Shown here piece after piece: positions 1 to 8,778 of a DNA stretch of 50,260 nt. Origin of the DNA: Nitrogeniibacter sp050293885 (GTDB lineage: Bacteria; Pseudomonadota; Gammaproteobacteria; Burkholderiales; Rhodocyclaceae); NCBI GenBank assembly GCA_050293885.1, contig JBNKNO010000019.1:1-50260 (forward strand), written 5' to 3'. The stretch's first letter is position 1, and the number at the start of each line of letters is the position of its first letter. The notes under the pieces are model-generated. The model searched no databases and had not been told where the DNA came from. It was given only the letters and a program-made list of their open reading frames with translations. Both the position numbers and the translations under genes were made by a program.

Positions 1-542
1 TGCGCAACATTCGCAGTAGCTATGGTGCGGGGCCAGCGGTACCAGTCGTAAAGACCTCGAACGGGCGGATGTCAGAAGCCCAAGCGGCAATTGCGCTTAT
101 GAGTCTAGAGGACTACCCTGCAATCCAGGCCCGCAACAAGGCGCTCTTCGACGCATACAGTAAGAACCTTGCCAGTATTCCAGGTATCCGAATTTTACAT
201 CCAGCAAGCGTGAGCTCTTCCAATTACCAATACGCCGCCTGCACCTTGGACCCATTAGAGTTTGGGCTTACGCGTGACCAGCTTTTAAGACTGCTTCAGG
301 CAGAGAATGTCATCGCTCGGCGGTATTTCCATCCAGGCGTCCACCGGTCGGCTGGATTCGACACGGAGGCGGAGGCCGATGCGGCGCGTCTGCCGGTGAC
401 CGAACGGCTGTGCGCAGTAGGCCTGCAGCTGCCGTTGGGTGCGCGGCTGGAAGTTGCGGACGCCGTCCGCATTGTCGATATAATCGCCCGCGCACAGGCC
501 GCTGCAGGCGATCTGGCCCTTCGAATCCCGAGGCATCTCTGA
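1..542 (+). CDS. DegT/DnrJ/EryC1/StrS-family aminotransferase, C-terminal part (truncated by window edge)
   Basis: The frame is open from base 3 and ends at TGA 540-542, so only about the last 179 residues are present. The segment NGRMSEAQAAIAL near the start is a typical internal stretch of PLP-dependent sugar aminotransferases of the DegT/StrS fold. The following region (variable sugar-binding part, then a YFHPGVH-type loop) fits the C-terminal half. These enzymes transfer an amino group to a keto sugar nucleotide during synthesis of amino sugars for surface polysaccharides. The PLP-binding lysine lies upstream of the window and cannot be checked. The stop overlaps the start of the next gene by one base, so the two are probably co-transcribed. 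The exact sugar substrate cannot be read from the sequence. Confidence 0.85.
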   Translation, partial: RNIRSSYGAGPAVPVVKTSNGRMSEAQAAIALMSLEDYPAIQARNKALFDAYSKNLASIPGIRILHPASVSSSNYQYAACTLDPLEFGLTRDQLLRLLQAENVIARRYFHPGVHRSAGFDTEAEADAARLPVTERLCAVGLQLPLGARLEVADAVRIVDIIARAQAAAGDLALRIPRHL

Positions 543-1321
543 TGCGACTGGGGATAATGCAGCCCTATTTCTTCCCTAACCTCGGGCATTTCGCATTAAT
601 CGCGGCGACGGATGAGTGGGTTGTCTTCGACGTCACACAATACGCCCGAAAGTCCTGGATAAACCGAAACCGCATCCTGCACCCGACTGAAGGCTGGCAC
701 TACGTTAGTGTGCCGTTGGTCACCTCTTCGACGCACATGAAAATATACGAGGCGAGGGTGGCCGACTCTGCAGCCTTTCACCAATCGTTGCGCGGCAAGC
801 TGAGCCACTATCGAAAGCGGGCGCCGCATTACGATGCGGTACTTGGCATTGTAGACTCGACGTTCGAGACAGCTATGGACGACTCTCTGACTGCCCTCAA
901 TGTTGCTGGACTGTCGGCGGTTTGCGCCTATCTCGATATCCCGTTTCACCATCGTATCTGTTCGGGCCTTGGGCTGGATTTTCCAGACCGGATGGGGCCT
1001 GGCGACTGGGCGCCGTTCATTGCGCGCGCTCTGGGCGCCACTTGCTACGTAAACCCGATTGGGGGGCGAGAGTTGTTTCGATCTGCTGATTTTACTGATC
1101 ACGGTATCGATTTACGCTTCACTCGGTTCGGCGACTTCACCTATTCCACGCCGGGTTACGACTTTGTGCCAGGCTTGTCAATTCTGGACGTACTGATGTG
1201 GAACCCACCGGAGCGAGTACGCGATGCAGCCGTCGATCTGGTCGAATTGCTGCGATTCGATGAGGCCGGTGGTGGCGCCAGCATCTCCGCGGGCTCTGTA
1301 TCGAAATTCCTGGTTCGCTGA
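542..1321 (+). CDS. WbqC-family protein
   Basis: A 259-residue protein that starts MRLGIMQPYFFPNLGHF. The opening GIMQPYFFP(Y/N)xGyF is the hallmark of the WbqC family (Pfam PF08889), found in O-antigen and other polysaccharide clusters beside sugar aminotransferases. The biochemical role of the family is poorly established; genetic context suggests decoration of an amino sugar. The start ATG at 542 overlaps the upstream TGA. Reading further upstream in the same frame gives only arginine-rich shadow sequence from the aminotransferase gene, so 542 is preferred. Together with the upstream aminotransferase it looks like a sugar amination/acylation pair (inference). Confidence 0.85.
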   Translation: MRLGIMQPYFFPNLGHFALIAATDEWVVFDVTQYARKSWINRNRILHPTEGWHYVSVPLVTSSTHMKIYEARVADSAAFHQSLRGKLSHYRKRAPHYDAVLGIVDSTFETAMDDSLTALNVAGLSAVCAYLDIPFHHRICSGLGLDFPDRMGPGDWAPFIARALGATCYVNPIGGRELFRSADFTDHGIDLRFTRFGDFTYSTPGYDFVPGLSILDVLMWNPPERVRDAAVDLVELLRFDEAGGGASISAGSVSKFLVR

Positions 1322-1332
1322 ACTAAAAAAAC

Positions 1333-2826
1333 GTGAGGTTAAATTCCAACTCCTCTTGGTCGATCATTGCATTAAAAGGCAAGATTGAAACTGCACTTCA
1401 GCATGGCAAAATTGATTTTGCCTTGAAGAGCATACATTATTTTGTCGAGCGAGTAGTGACTGATCCTGTCTGTACAGCACAGGTATTCGGTTCGCGGGAT
1501 TTGGATCAATTGTGCTTGCGTATAGGCCAGCATAGCCTTGCCAGGTTGGCTGCTTTGCAAGAGGACATTGGGCTAGATTCCAACAAACGTGAAACCGTGG
1601 TTTACTTGGTCAGCCGACTGCAGCGATCCGGTGGCCATTCGAGACTGGTTCAGGACTTCATACGGGCTCAGCCAGAAAAGGATCATTTGATACTGTCAAC
1701 CGAGGTTGGCGGACCGTCGGATAAAGACTTCTTTCTGAATTTGTTTTCCGAAGTTGAGAATGTTCGCTTTGTTCAGTCCCTGGGAGGAAACTTTGAAACA
1801 CGATTGAGTTGGGTGCAATCGACGTTGCTGAGTATTCGACCTGCGCATGTATATTTGTTTAACCATCATCAGGATAGTGTTTCAGTTGCAGCGATTGTGC
1901 CCGAACTGAAATTAAAAGGAAGTTTCTGCCATCACGGAGATCATCATCTTTGTCTTGGCGTTCACTTGAGCCACCTTACCCATATCGACTTTCATCCGAT
2001 GGGGTTTCACTGTTGTCGAAATGAATTGGGCGTGGATAATCGCTACCTTCCACTGACTTTCGAAGACAAACTGTGCGCACCTTTGACAACTGACTTCATG
2101 CAGGGCGCGGCACTAACTACGGCTACGGCGGCGCGTTCCAATAAAGTTGAAATTCCTTACTACGTCAGCTATGTGGACACCATACCGCGCGTGTTGAAGG
2201 CAACAGGAGGCCGGCATATTCACATTGGCAGATTAACGCCGTGGGCACTTCGCCGAATTTACGGCCAAATGCGTAAACAGGGGATTGAAAAAAACCGTTT
2301 TATTTACATTGACTGGGTCCCCAGTGTATGGAGCGCCCTGCAGAAACATAAGGTCGATGTTTACATTGCATCGTTTCCTTATGGGGCTGGATTAACTCTG
2401 GTTGAGGCAATGGGCGCCGGTGTGCCCGTAATCATGCATGAGCACATGTATTCAAGGGTTTTGAGTGGTTTGGAGTTGGCTTACCCTGAAGCATTTCGAT
2501 GGGCTGATCCTGACGATCTACTGGCGCATTTAGCAGGTCTGAATCCTGAAAGGCTTGATCGTGAAAGGGTCTTGTCTCGTCAGCAATATGAATTTTACCA
2601 CCGCCCTGAAATATTGAATTCATATCTGCATGATCTAGATTCTTTTTATTTGCCTGTTCCAGAAATGTCTAGCAATTTCATACCCCGGCTTGATGAGTGG
2701 GCGGCATGGGCTGAAGTTCAGTTGAGTGCGCACCGGCTTATCTATCGATTCTCCTACCGTGCTTTTCGGAGTTTTCGACGCCTGCTGAGCAATGGGTGGC
2801 AGGTTGTACGAAATAATCAAAATTGA
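1333..2826 (+). CDS. glycosyltransferase, GT4-like C-terminal domain, unusual N-terminus
   Basis: About 497 residues from a GTG at 1333. Residues about 90-120 begin a Rossmann-like domain (ETVVYLVSRLQRSGGHSRLV). The C-terminal part has the GT-B/GT4 hallmark GAGLTLVEAMGAGVPVIMHEH, whose acidic residues contact the nucleotide-sugar donor. The first ~85 residues have no feature I recognise. The GTG lacks a clear ribosome-binding site and no in-frame ATG occurs for hundreds of bases, so the start is uncertain. Base composition is visibly more AT-rich than the window average, as is common for horizontally acquired O-antigen glycosyltransferases. It probably adds a sugar to a lipid-linked oligosaccharide on the cytoplasmic face; donor and acceptor are unknown. 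Confidence 0.75.
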   Translation: MRLNSNSSWSIIALKGKIETALQHGKIDFALKSIHYFVERVVTDPVCTAQVFGSRDLDQLCLRIGQHSLARLAALQEDIGLDSNKRETVVYLVSRLQRSGGHSRLVQDFIRAQPEKDHLILSTEVGGPSDKDFFLNLFSEVENVRFVQSLGGNFETRLSWVQSTLLSIRPAHVYLFNHHQDSVSVAAIVPELKLKGSFCHHGDHHLCLGVHLSHLTHIDFHPMGFHCCRNELGVDNRYLPLTFEDKLCAPLTTDFMQGAALTTATAARSNKVEIPYYVSYVDTIPRVLKATGGRHIHIGRLTPWALRRIYGQMRKQGIEKNRFIYIDWVPSVWSALQKHKVDVYIASFPYGAGLTLVEAMGAGVPVIMHEHMYSRVLSGLELAYPEAFRWADPDDLLAHLAGLNPERLDRERVLSRQQYEFYHRPEILNSYLHDLDSFYLPVPEMSSNFIPRLDEWAAWAEVQLSAHRLIYRFSYRAFRSFRRLLSNGWQVVRNNQN

Positions 2827-2828
2827 TA

Positions 2829-3584
2829 ATGTCTCTAATTTCTATTTCAATTGTTAGTCACAACCAAGCAAATCTGCTTGTACGAATTATTGAAGACCTG
2901 GTTCGTTTGCATTCTAAAGTATCTTTTGAAGTTCTTCTTACAAAGAATGTGCCTGAGGCGTTTCCGTTTAATACAGATTGTTTTGAGTTTCCCGTAGAAG
3001 TGATCGAAAATTCTCAACCCAAAGGATTTGGCGCCAATCATAATGCAGCCTTCCGCCGCGCAAGGGGCGAGTGGTTTTGCGTGATGAACCCTGACATTTC
3101 CTTGCCAGAAAATCCTTTTCCTCCTCTCATTAAAGAGATGGCGCTCAAATCATCGGCAGTAGTAGCCCCTGCAGTGCTTAGTCCTATTGGGCAAGTTGAA
3201 GACAGTATTCGCCGTTTCCCTACGTTGTTAGGGCTGGTGGCAAAGCTGTTGGGTCGTGATAATGGTCTTTATCCATTTTCGCTAGGAGGGGAGGCATTCG
3301 CAACTGAATGGGCAGCGGGCATGTTCATGTTGTTCCGTGCTGAGGACTTCATTGCTGTCGGGGGGTTTGATGAAAAGTTTTTCATGTACTACGAGGATGT
3401 GGATATTTGTGTTCGGCTTTGGAACGCGGGGCGGCCGGTTCTGGCCTGCCCAAAAGCACAGGTCATTCACGACGCACGCCGCACAAGCCGTAGGAGGTTG
3501 CGTTATCTGACGTGGCACATTGCAAGCATGGCGCGGTATTTCTGGAAGCATTGGGGGAGACTCCCTAGGAGCTTTTCTTCTTGA
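2829..3584 (+). CDS. glycosyltransferase family 2 protein (rhamnosyltransferase-like)
   Basis: 251 residues from ATG 2829, 2 bp after the previous stop. An upstream in-frame TTG at 2823 overlaps that stop but the ATG is simpler. The GT-A fold signature is visible: N-terminal SISIVSHNQANLL, the GFGANHNAAFRRARGEWF motif before the metal-binding region (VMNPDI near residues 88-93), and the acidic FMYYEDVDICVRLWNAG motif that carries the probable catalytic base. This arrangement resembles WbbL-type rhamnosyltransferases, but the donor cannot be assigned. The gene shares the AT-rich composition of its upstream neighbour and overlaps the next gene by 4 bp (TTGA), so it is part of one polysaccharide operon. 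Confidence 0.85.
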   Translation: MSLISISIVSHNQANLLVRIIEDLVRLHSKVSFEVLLTKNVPEAFPFNTDCFEFPVEVIENSQPKGFGANHNAAFRRARGEWFCVMNPDISLPENPFPPLIKEMALKSSAVVAPAVLSPIGQVEDSIRRFPTLLGLVAKLLGRDNGLYPFSLGGEAFATEWAAGMFMLFRAEDFIAVGGFDEKFFMYYEDVDICVRLWNAGRPVLACPKAQVIHDARRTSRRRLRYLTWHIASMARYFWKHWGRLPRSFSS

Positions 3585-4522
3585 AAGTATTAGTGACCGG
3601 CGCGAATGGCCTCGTCGGCAGGGCTCTGTGTTCGTTTCTCGAGCACGGTGGGCACCAAGTTGTTCGGGCTGTACGCACATCAACCACGCCCTCGGAAATG
3701 TCAGTCGATCTGAGCGAAAGTACTCACTGGAGTGAGACTTTAGGCCAAGGTATCGATGCGGTCGTTCATCTCGCCGGCCTGGTGCCCATGACGGGCGGTG
3801 AAACTGAGATTCAAGATTTTCGGTTCACACAAGTCAACACATTGGGGACCGCCAACTTGGCGCGTCAGTGTGCCCATCATAGGGTGAGGCGCTTCATCTT
3901 TGTCAGCACGCTGAAGGTGCTGGGCGAAGGTAAAGACGAACCGTACCGCGGTATAGATCTGGCGAGGCCTGCCGATGCTTACGCGATCTCCAAATGGGAA
4001 GCCGAGCAACACCTTTGGCAGATTGCTGAAGAGACGGGAATGGAGATCGTAGTTCTCCGCCCGCCCTTGGTGTACGGGCCAGGCGTCAAAGGCAATTTTC
4101 TTCGCCTGATGGAGGCCATCGATAAACGACGCCCTTTGCCATTAGGCGCCATCCAGAATCGGCGCAGTTTGATCTACCTGGGCAACTTGGTTGATGTCAT
4201 TGGACTGTGTCTCACTCACTCCAAGGCCGCCGGTAAAACCTTTCTGATCAGTGACGGGGATGACGTGTCCACACCCGAGCTAATTCGTCGAATCGCCGCC
4301 GCTTTAGGACGCGCGCCACTTCTAGTGCCAGTTCCAGTGTCGTGGATGAGATGGGCTTGCGGACCGCTTGGCAAACAGGGCGCAGTCGATCGTTTGCTCT
4401 GCTCTCTGACGGCGGATACCACGCTTGTACGGGGAGAGCTGGGCTGGCGACCCCGATACACCATGCAGACGGGGCTTGCCGCCACTGCACGGTGGTATCG
4501 CAAAACCAAAGCAGGTGCGTGA
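3581..4522 (+). CDS. NAD-dependent epimerase/dehydratase (SDR), likely UDP-4-keto-sugar reductase
   Basis: 313 residues. The start is TTG 3581, overlapping the upstream stop as TTGA. An AGGAG at 3567-3571 lies 9 bp upstream and supports this non-ATG start. The extended-SDR NAD(P) motif GANGLVGRA is at residues 8-16 and the catalytic YAISK motif is near residue 130. The next two genes are a PglC-like sugar transferase and a WbpM-like 4,6-dehydratase. In known O-antigen clusters this trio makes UDP-QuiNAc or UDP-FucNAc: WbpM makes the 4-keto-6-deoxy intermediate and an SDR reduces C4. A WbpV/WbpK-type 4-reductase role is therefore the best inference; a UDP-glucose 4-epimerase role is the alternative. 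Confidence 0.8.
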   Translation: MKVLVTGANGLVGRALCSFLEHGGHQVVRAVRTSTTPSEMSVDLSESTHWSETLGQGIDAVVHLAGLVPMTGGETEIQDFRFTQVNTLGTANLARQCAHHRVRRFIFVSTLKVLGEGKDEPYRGIDLARPADAYAISKWEAEQHLWQIAEETGMEIVVLRPPLVYGPGVKGNFLRLMEAIDKRRPLPLGAIQNRRSLIYLGNLVDVIGLCLTHSKAAGKTFLISDGDDVSTPELIRRIAAALGRAPLLVPVPVSWMRWACGPLGKQGAVDRLLCSLTADTTLVRGELGWRPRYTMQTGLAATARWYRKTKAGA

Positions 4523-5076
4523 TGCTTCGCGCTCTAGACATCGTGTTCGCAGGTATTGGGTTGTTGCTTGCCTTGCCTTTGATGATTCTTCTGTTCTTGA
4601 TAGGCCTATTTGACACAGGCTCTCCACTGTTCCGGCAGAGACGCGTGGGGTGGCATCAACGACCATTCACCTTGGTGAAGTTCCGTACCATGCGCCCAGA
4701 TATGCAATCGGTTGCGACGCATTTGGCCAGCCCTGCGGCAGTGACCCGCTTGGGCGCCTTTTTGCGGCGTACCAAGTTGGACGAACTGCCGCAGTTGTGG
4801 AACGTGCTCCGAGGAGAGATGAGTCTGGTTGGACCACGCCCCTGTTTGTTCAGTCAGCACGAGCTGATTGAAGAGCGTGCGTCACGAGGCGTCTTCTCCG
4901 CCCGCCCTGGCATCACTGGCTTGGCGCAAATCAACGGAATAGACATGTCCACCCCCCGGCTGCTTGCCGATACAGATGCGCGCATGCTAGTGGATTTGGG
5001 TGTATCGGCGTACTTCATCTACATCGTCAAGACGGTCACAGGCGCAGGCCGTGGTGACCGGATTCGGCAGGATTGA
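4522..5076 (+). CDS. initiating sugar-1-phosphate transferase, PglC-like (polyprenol phosphate acceptor)
   Basis: 184 residues, ATG 4522 overlapping the previous TGA (ATGA). It has one N-terminal hydrophobic re-entrant helix (residues about 5-30) followed by the bacterial sugar transferase domain (PF02397). Visible motifs are FRQRRVG, VKFRTM, the catalytic aspartate-glutamate dyad in TKLDELPQLWNVL, SLVGPRP and ARPGITGLAQ. The short length is that of the minimal monotopic PglC/WbpL-independent class rather than the long WbaP type. These enzymes transfer a phosphosugar from a UDP-sugar to undecaprenyl phosphate at the inner face of the cytoplasmic membrane and start O-unit synthesis. The neighbouring SDR and WbpM-type genes suggest a 2-acetamido-2,6-dideoxyhexose as substrate (inference). 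Confidence 0.88.
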   Translation: MLRALDIVFAGIGLLLALPLMILLFLIGLFDTGSPLFRQRRVGWHQRPFTLVKFRTMRPDMQSVATHLASPAAVTRLGAFLRRTKLDELPQLWNVLRGEMSLVGPRPCLFSQHELIEERASRGVFSARPGITGLAQINGIDMSTPRLLADTDARMLVDLGVSAYFIYIVKTVTGAGRGDRIRQD

Positions 5077-5281
5077 ATCGCCCCGGATTTCCTAGACTCC
5101 TTTGCGCTTGGGTTGGACTGCCCCGGGTGCTACTCAAACCGGGGAGACGTCGGATCTAGCAAATTGCACAACTTGACGCACACAACTGTGCTTTCCAGTC
5201 GGTGTGAGTGAGTACTACGCGTCCATGACTATATACTCCAGACAGTAACGACCCAGATGTCAGACCGACTGACGAGACGAT
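5077..5281. promoter_or_regulatory. 205-bp intergenic region before the WbpM-type gene, possible promoter
   Basis: This is the only real gap in the polysaccharide operon. It holds a small inverted repeat (CCCCGG at 5121-5126, CCGGGG at 5139-5144, 12-nt loop, no T tract) and a TATACT hexamer at 5232-5237, five of six matches to a -10 box. I see no convincing -35 at the right distance. A separate promoter for the downstream dehydratase is plausible but unproven. Confidence 0.3.
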
Positions 5282-7159
5282 ATGTTAACCCGCTCGATAG
5301 TGATTGTCCTATTCGATTTCTTTACTGCAGCCCTCGCCTGGACGCTGGGTTTTGCCCTGCGTTTCAACTTCGAATGGCCGACAGGCTACGGCCTGAAGTT
5401 TTCCGTTAGTTTGGCCATTCTGTTGGGAGTGCACGCCGCCGCCTGCCGCTGGGCGGGTCTTTACCGCGGTATGTGGGTGTTCGCCAGCCTGCCCGATCTG
5501 AAACGGGTGCTCAAGGCGGTGGGAGTGTCTTCGCTGGCCGTTCTTGCCATGCTGGCCGTGGACCGGACCCTGCCAGGCATCCCGCGGTCGATGGCGCTGC
5601 TCTATCCCTTGCTGTTGTTGACGATCATGGGCGGAGGCCGTGCGGCGTGGCGGATGTGGAAGGAACACCGCCTCTATGGTGACTTGCGGGCTTCGGGCAA
5701 GCCTGTGGTCGTGGTTGGCGCTGGGACTGGCGGCGCGATGCTGGTCCGGGAGCTCGAACGCAGCCCCGACTGGCGGGTGGTGGCCCTTGTTGATGACGAC
5801 CCGGCAAAGCGTGGGCTGGAGTTGTATGGCTGCGCGGTTGCTGGGGCGATCGACGATCTGCCGGACGTATTGAAGGAGTTCAAAGCCCAGCACGTCATTC
5901 TCGCCATGCCTTCGGCGGCCGGCGATGCGCTCTCGCGTGCGGCGGATCTGGCGGTGCGGGCCGGGGCGCATACCTTTACCGTGCCCGGGCTGGAAGATCT
6001 GATGAGTGGGAAGGTGGCCATCAATGTCATGCGCCCGGTGGAAATCGAGGATCTGCTGGGGCGTGAGCCGGTTTCGATCCAGACCGAAGATGTCCGGCGC
6101 ATGGTGGAGGGGAAGACCGTCCTGGTGACTGGCGCCGGCGGTTCGATCGGCAGCGAATTGTGTCGTCAGTTGGTGAAATTCGCGCCGTCGCGCTTGGTGT
6201 TGGTGGAGTCTGGCGAGTTCGTGCTCTACTCGATCGAGCAAAATCTGTCCGAGTTGGCGCCGGGTGCGGCGATTACCCCGGTCATCGCCGACGTCAAGGA
6301 TGCGCAGCGGATTGACGAGGTGTTCTCGAACTGGCGGCCGCAGATCGTGTTCCACGCCGCCGCCTACAAGCATGTGCCGCTGATGGAGGTGGACAATGCC
6401 TGGCAGGCAGTACGCAACAACGTGCTGGGGACGATGCGGGTGGCGCAGGTGTCGCTTCGCCACGGCGCCGAGCGCTTTGTGCTGGTGTCGACCGACAAGG
6501 CAGTCAATCCCACCAACGTGATGGGGGCGACCAAGCGGTTGGCCGAGATGGTGTGCGAAGCGCTGCAGGAGCCGGCGGGGGCAACCCAGTTCGAGATGGT
6601 GCGCTTCGGCAATGTGCTGGGCAGTACGGGGAGCGTGATTCCGAAGTTTCAGGAGCAGATCGCGCGGGGCGGGCCGGTGACGGTGACGCACCCGGACATC
6701 AACCGCTTTTTCATGTCGATTCCGGAGGCAGCGCAACTGGTGCTGCAGGCGGCGAGTATGGGGCGCGGTGGCGAGGTGTTCGTGATGGACATGGGCGAGC
6801 CGGTGAAAATCGTCGATCTGGCGCGCAACATGATTCGTTTGTCGGGCTACGCCGAGGACGAGATCCGCATTGAATTCACCGGCCTGCGCCCCGGGGAGAA
6901 GCTGTACGAAGAGTTGCTCGCCGATGCCGAACAGACGCGTGACACGCCGCATCCGAAGTTGCGCATTGCCCGTTCCCGCCCGGTCGAAGCGGGGTTCCTC
7001 GAGGCGTTGACGGCCTGGCTGGATCAGCCGCAGCCGGTGAGTGACGAGACGGTGCGCGAGGGGCTGCGACGCTGGGTGCCGGAGTACACGCCGATGGGCG
7101 CAAAGCCCGAGCTCAAGCTGGTGCACGACGGCTCAGAAGCCATCAAGCGCGCGTCCTGA
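5282..7159 (+). CDS. membrane-bound NDP-sugar 4,6-dehydratase, WbpM/FlaA1/CapD family
   Basis: 625 residues, the usual length of the large inner-membrane class. Four N-terminal hydrophobic segments (residues about 5-125) precede a first Rossmann domain (VVVVGAGTGGAMLVREL) and a second, catalytic SDR domain starting at VLVTGAGGSIGSELCRQL (about residue 280). The large-enzyme catalytic pattern Ser...Met-x3-Lys is present in VSTDKAVNPTNVMGATK, with methionine where short family members have tyrosine. The family converts UDP-GlcNAc to UDP-2-acetamido-2,6-dideoxy-4-keto-hexose. With the SDR at 3581 and the PglC-like transferase at 4522 it forms a coherent route to a lipid-linked 6-deoxyaminosugar. 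The start ATG 5282 has no strong ribosome-binding site. Confidence 0.92.
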   Translation: MLTRSIVIVLFDFFTAALAWTLGFALRFNFEWPTGYGLKFSVSLAILLGVHAAACRWAGLYRGMWVFASLPDLKRVLKAVGVSSLAVLAMLAVDRTLPGIPRSMALLYPLLLLTIMGGGRAAWRMWKEHRLYGDLRASGKPVVVVGAGTGGAMLVRELERSPDWRVVALVDDDPAKRGLELYGCAVAGAIDDLPDVLKEFKAQHVILAMPSAAGDALSRAADLAVRAGAHTFTVPGLEDLMSGKVAINVMRPVEIEDLLGREPVSIQTEDVRRMVEGKTVLVTGAGGSIGSELCRQLVKFAPSRLVLVESGEFVLYSIEQNLSELAPGAAITPVIADVKDAQRIDEVFSNWRPQIVFHAAAYKHVPLMEVDNAWQAVRNNVLGTMRVAQVSLRHGAERFVLVSTDKAVNPTNVMGATKRLAEMVCEALQEPAGATQFEMVRFGNVLGSTGSVIPKFQEQIARGGPVTVTHPDINRFFMSIPEAAQLVLQAASMGRGGEVFVMDMGEPVKIVDLARNMIRLSGYAEDEIRIEFTGLRPGEKLYEELLADAEQTRDTPHPKLRIARSRPVEAGFLEALTAWLDQPQPVSDETVREGLRRWVPEYTPMGAKPELKLVHDGSEAIKRAS

Positions 7160-7167
7160 GGTCGAGT

Positions 7168-7980
7168 GTGGCGCGATACGCGGTAGGTGACATCCAGGGC
7201 TGTTTCGATTCGCTGCAGGCCTTGCTGCACGAGATCGCCTTTGACCCGGCGCGTGACACCTTGTGGTGCGTGGGCGACCTGGTCAACCGTGGCCCGAAGT
7301 CGCTTGAAGTGCTCCGTTTCATTCGTGGTCTTGGCGACGCGGCTCGCGTCGTGCTGGGCAATCACGATCTGTATTTGCTGATGGTGGCGGCGGGCTGGCG
7401 CAAACGGGGCAAGGACGATACCTTGCAGCCGATTCTCGATGCGCCGGATGTCGATGCCTTGCTCGACTGGGTTGCCGCGCAGCCGCTCATGCACGTGGAA
7501 GCCGGATTCGCGATGGTGCATGCGGGCCTGTTGCCGCAATGGCAGGTGGACGAGGCGCGTGTGCTGGCGGCCGAGGTCGAAGCCGAACTGCGCAGCCCGC
7601 AGCGCAACACGCTGCTCGCGGATCTGGCGGGTAATGAGCCGGCGCGGTGGTCCGATGCGCTGGCCGGCCACGACCGTCTGCGCTGCGTCGTCAACGCCAT
7701 GACGCGCATGCGTTTCTGCACGCCGGAAGGCGTGATGGAATTCAAGCACAAGGGCTCGCCTGACAATCCGCCTGAGGGCGGCATGCCCTGGTTCGATGTG
7801 CCGGCGCGCTCGCATGCTTCGCATACCTTGCTGACCGGCCATTGGTCCGCGCTCGGGCTGCACATGGTGCCGGGCTTGGTCAGCCTGGATACCGGTTGCC
7901 TGTGGGGCGGCCGTCTGAGCGCCTATCGGCTGGACGATGGCGCGCTGTTTCAGGTCGAATCGCGCGAAGCCGGGCGCTGA
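7168..7980 (+). CDS. apaH: bis(5'-nucleosyl)-tetraphosphatase, symmetrical
   Basis: 270 residues from GTG 7168, close to the 280 of E. coli ApaH. Calcineurin-like phosphoesterase motifs are clear: GDIQGC (residues 7-12), GDLVNRGP (about 35-42) and GNHD (about 65-68), followed by the histidine-containing MVHAGLLPQW. The enzyme splits Ap4A into two ADP and, in other bacteria, removes Ap4A-type RNA caps. It starts 8 bp after the dehydratase gene, so it may be read from the same transcript, and ends 3 bp before the convergent acyltransferase gene. No unusual features. Confidence 0.93.
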   Translation: MARYAVGDIQGCFDSLQALLHEIAFDPARDTLWCVGDLVNRGPKSLEVLRFIRGLGDAARVVLGNHDLYLLMVAAGWRKRGKDDTLQPILDAPDVDALLDWVAAQPLMHVEAGFAMVHAGLLPQWQVDEARVLAAEVEAELRSPQRNTLLADLAGNEPARWSDALAGHDRLRCVVNAMTRMRFCTPEGVMEFKHKGSPDNPPEGGMPWFDVPARSHASHTLLTGHWSALGLHMVPGLVSLDTGCLWGGRLSAYRLDDGALFQVESREAGR

Positions 7981-7983
7981 ACC

Positions 7984-8778
7984 TCAGGCGGCAAGCGACG
8001 CTGCCGGGGCGTCTTTTTCAATCTCTTTCGTTTCGACGACACGATCGACGATCGCGGTGTGCGCCGCGTGGGCGATCTCGCGCCGGTGGCCGGCGCAAGC
8101 GTCGATGGCGGGCGCGATGTCCGCATGGACGATGATCCGCTCGGTCGCCATGATGCTGGCGATGCATTCGCCCAGGCTCAGGTCGCCATCGTAGGCGGCG
8201 GCGCGGGTAAAGGCGCCGTCGGGCGTGCGGTAGCGCAGCGCGACCGGTTGAATCGGGTGGCCGGTGAGGATGGCCGGTTGCAGCAACGCGGCGTGGAAAT
8301 GCAGCACGTGGCTGCCATCGGTGGTGGTGCCTTCGGGGAAGAGCGCCACATGGCGCCCCGCTTGCATGCAGCGGGCGATTTCATCGTTGATGATGCGCGC
8401 GTGGCCGCGGCTGCCACGGCGCAGGAAGACGGTTTCGTTGACGGCGGCGAGCCAGCCGATGAGCGGCCATTGGCGCACGTCGGCCTTGGAGACAAAGGCC
8501 GCGGGCGTGAGTGCGTTGATGACGAAGATGTCTACCCACGACACATGGTTGGCCACCAGCAAGCCGCGCTCGATCAGCGCGTCGCCGCCGATCTCGAGCT
8601 GCAGACCGAAGATGTGCAGCAGCTTGCGTGACCAGCGCTGGCGAATCCGGCCGCGCGTTTGCAATGACAGCAGCGGGAAGACCAGCGCCGAAGTGACAAC
8701 GCCCCGCAGCAGGTGCAGGGCGAGTCGGGTGTAGCGCCACAGCCGGCGCGCGCGTGAGGTTGGGGTTGGCGTGCTCAG
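7984..8778 (-). CDS. olsA: lyso-ornithine lipid O-acyltransferase-like (PlsC-type acyltransferase)
   Basis: About 264 residues. The PlsC/LPLAT motifs are present: NHVSWVDIF (H-x4-D, catalytic), FLRRGS (about residue 130), and FPEGTTTDG (acyl-acceptor binding). An N-terminal hydrophobic segment follows an arginine-rich start, as expected of an inner-membrane enzyme. The partner directly upstream is the OlsB-like GNAT N-acyltransferase, so the pair most likely makes ornithine lipid: OlsB N-acylates ornithine, OlsA O-acylates the hydroxy fatty acid. No ATG, GTG or TTG exists in frame near the expected N-terminus. The position where homologues start reads CTG at 8778-8776, overlapping the olsB stop as CTGA. 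The only in-frame ATG upstream (8889) would add 37 residues of olsB shadow. A general PlsC role cannot be excluded. Confidence 0.8.
   Translation of the reverse strand: MSTPTPTSRARRLWRYTRLALHLLRGVVTSALVFPLLSLQTRGRIRQRWSRKLLHIFGLQLEIGGDALIERGLLVANHVSWVDIFVINALTPAAFVSKADVRQWPLIGWLAAVNETVFLRRGSRGHARIINDEIARCMQAGRHVALFPEGTTTDGSHVLHFHAALLQPAILTGHPIQPVALRYRTPDGAFTRAAAYDGDLSLGECIASIMATERIIVHADIAPAIDACAGHRREIAHAAHTAIVDRVVETKEIEKDAPAASLAA

Noticed and set aside
5121..5144. CCCCGG/CCGGGG inverted repeat as a terminator of the polysaccharide operon
   Set aside because: The stem is only 6 bp with a 12-nt loop and no T tract follows.
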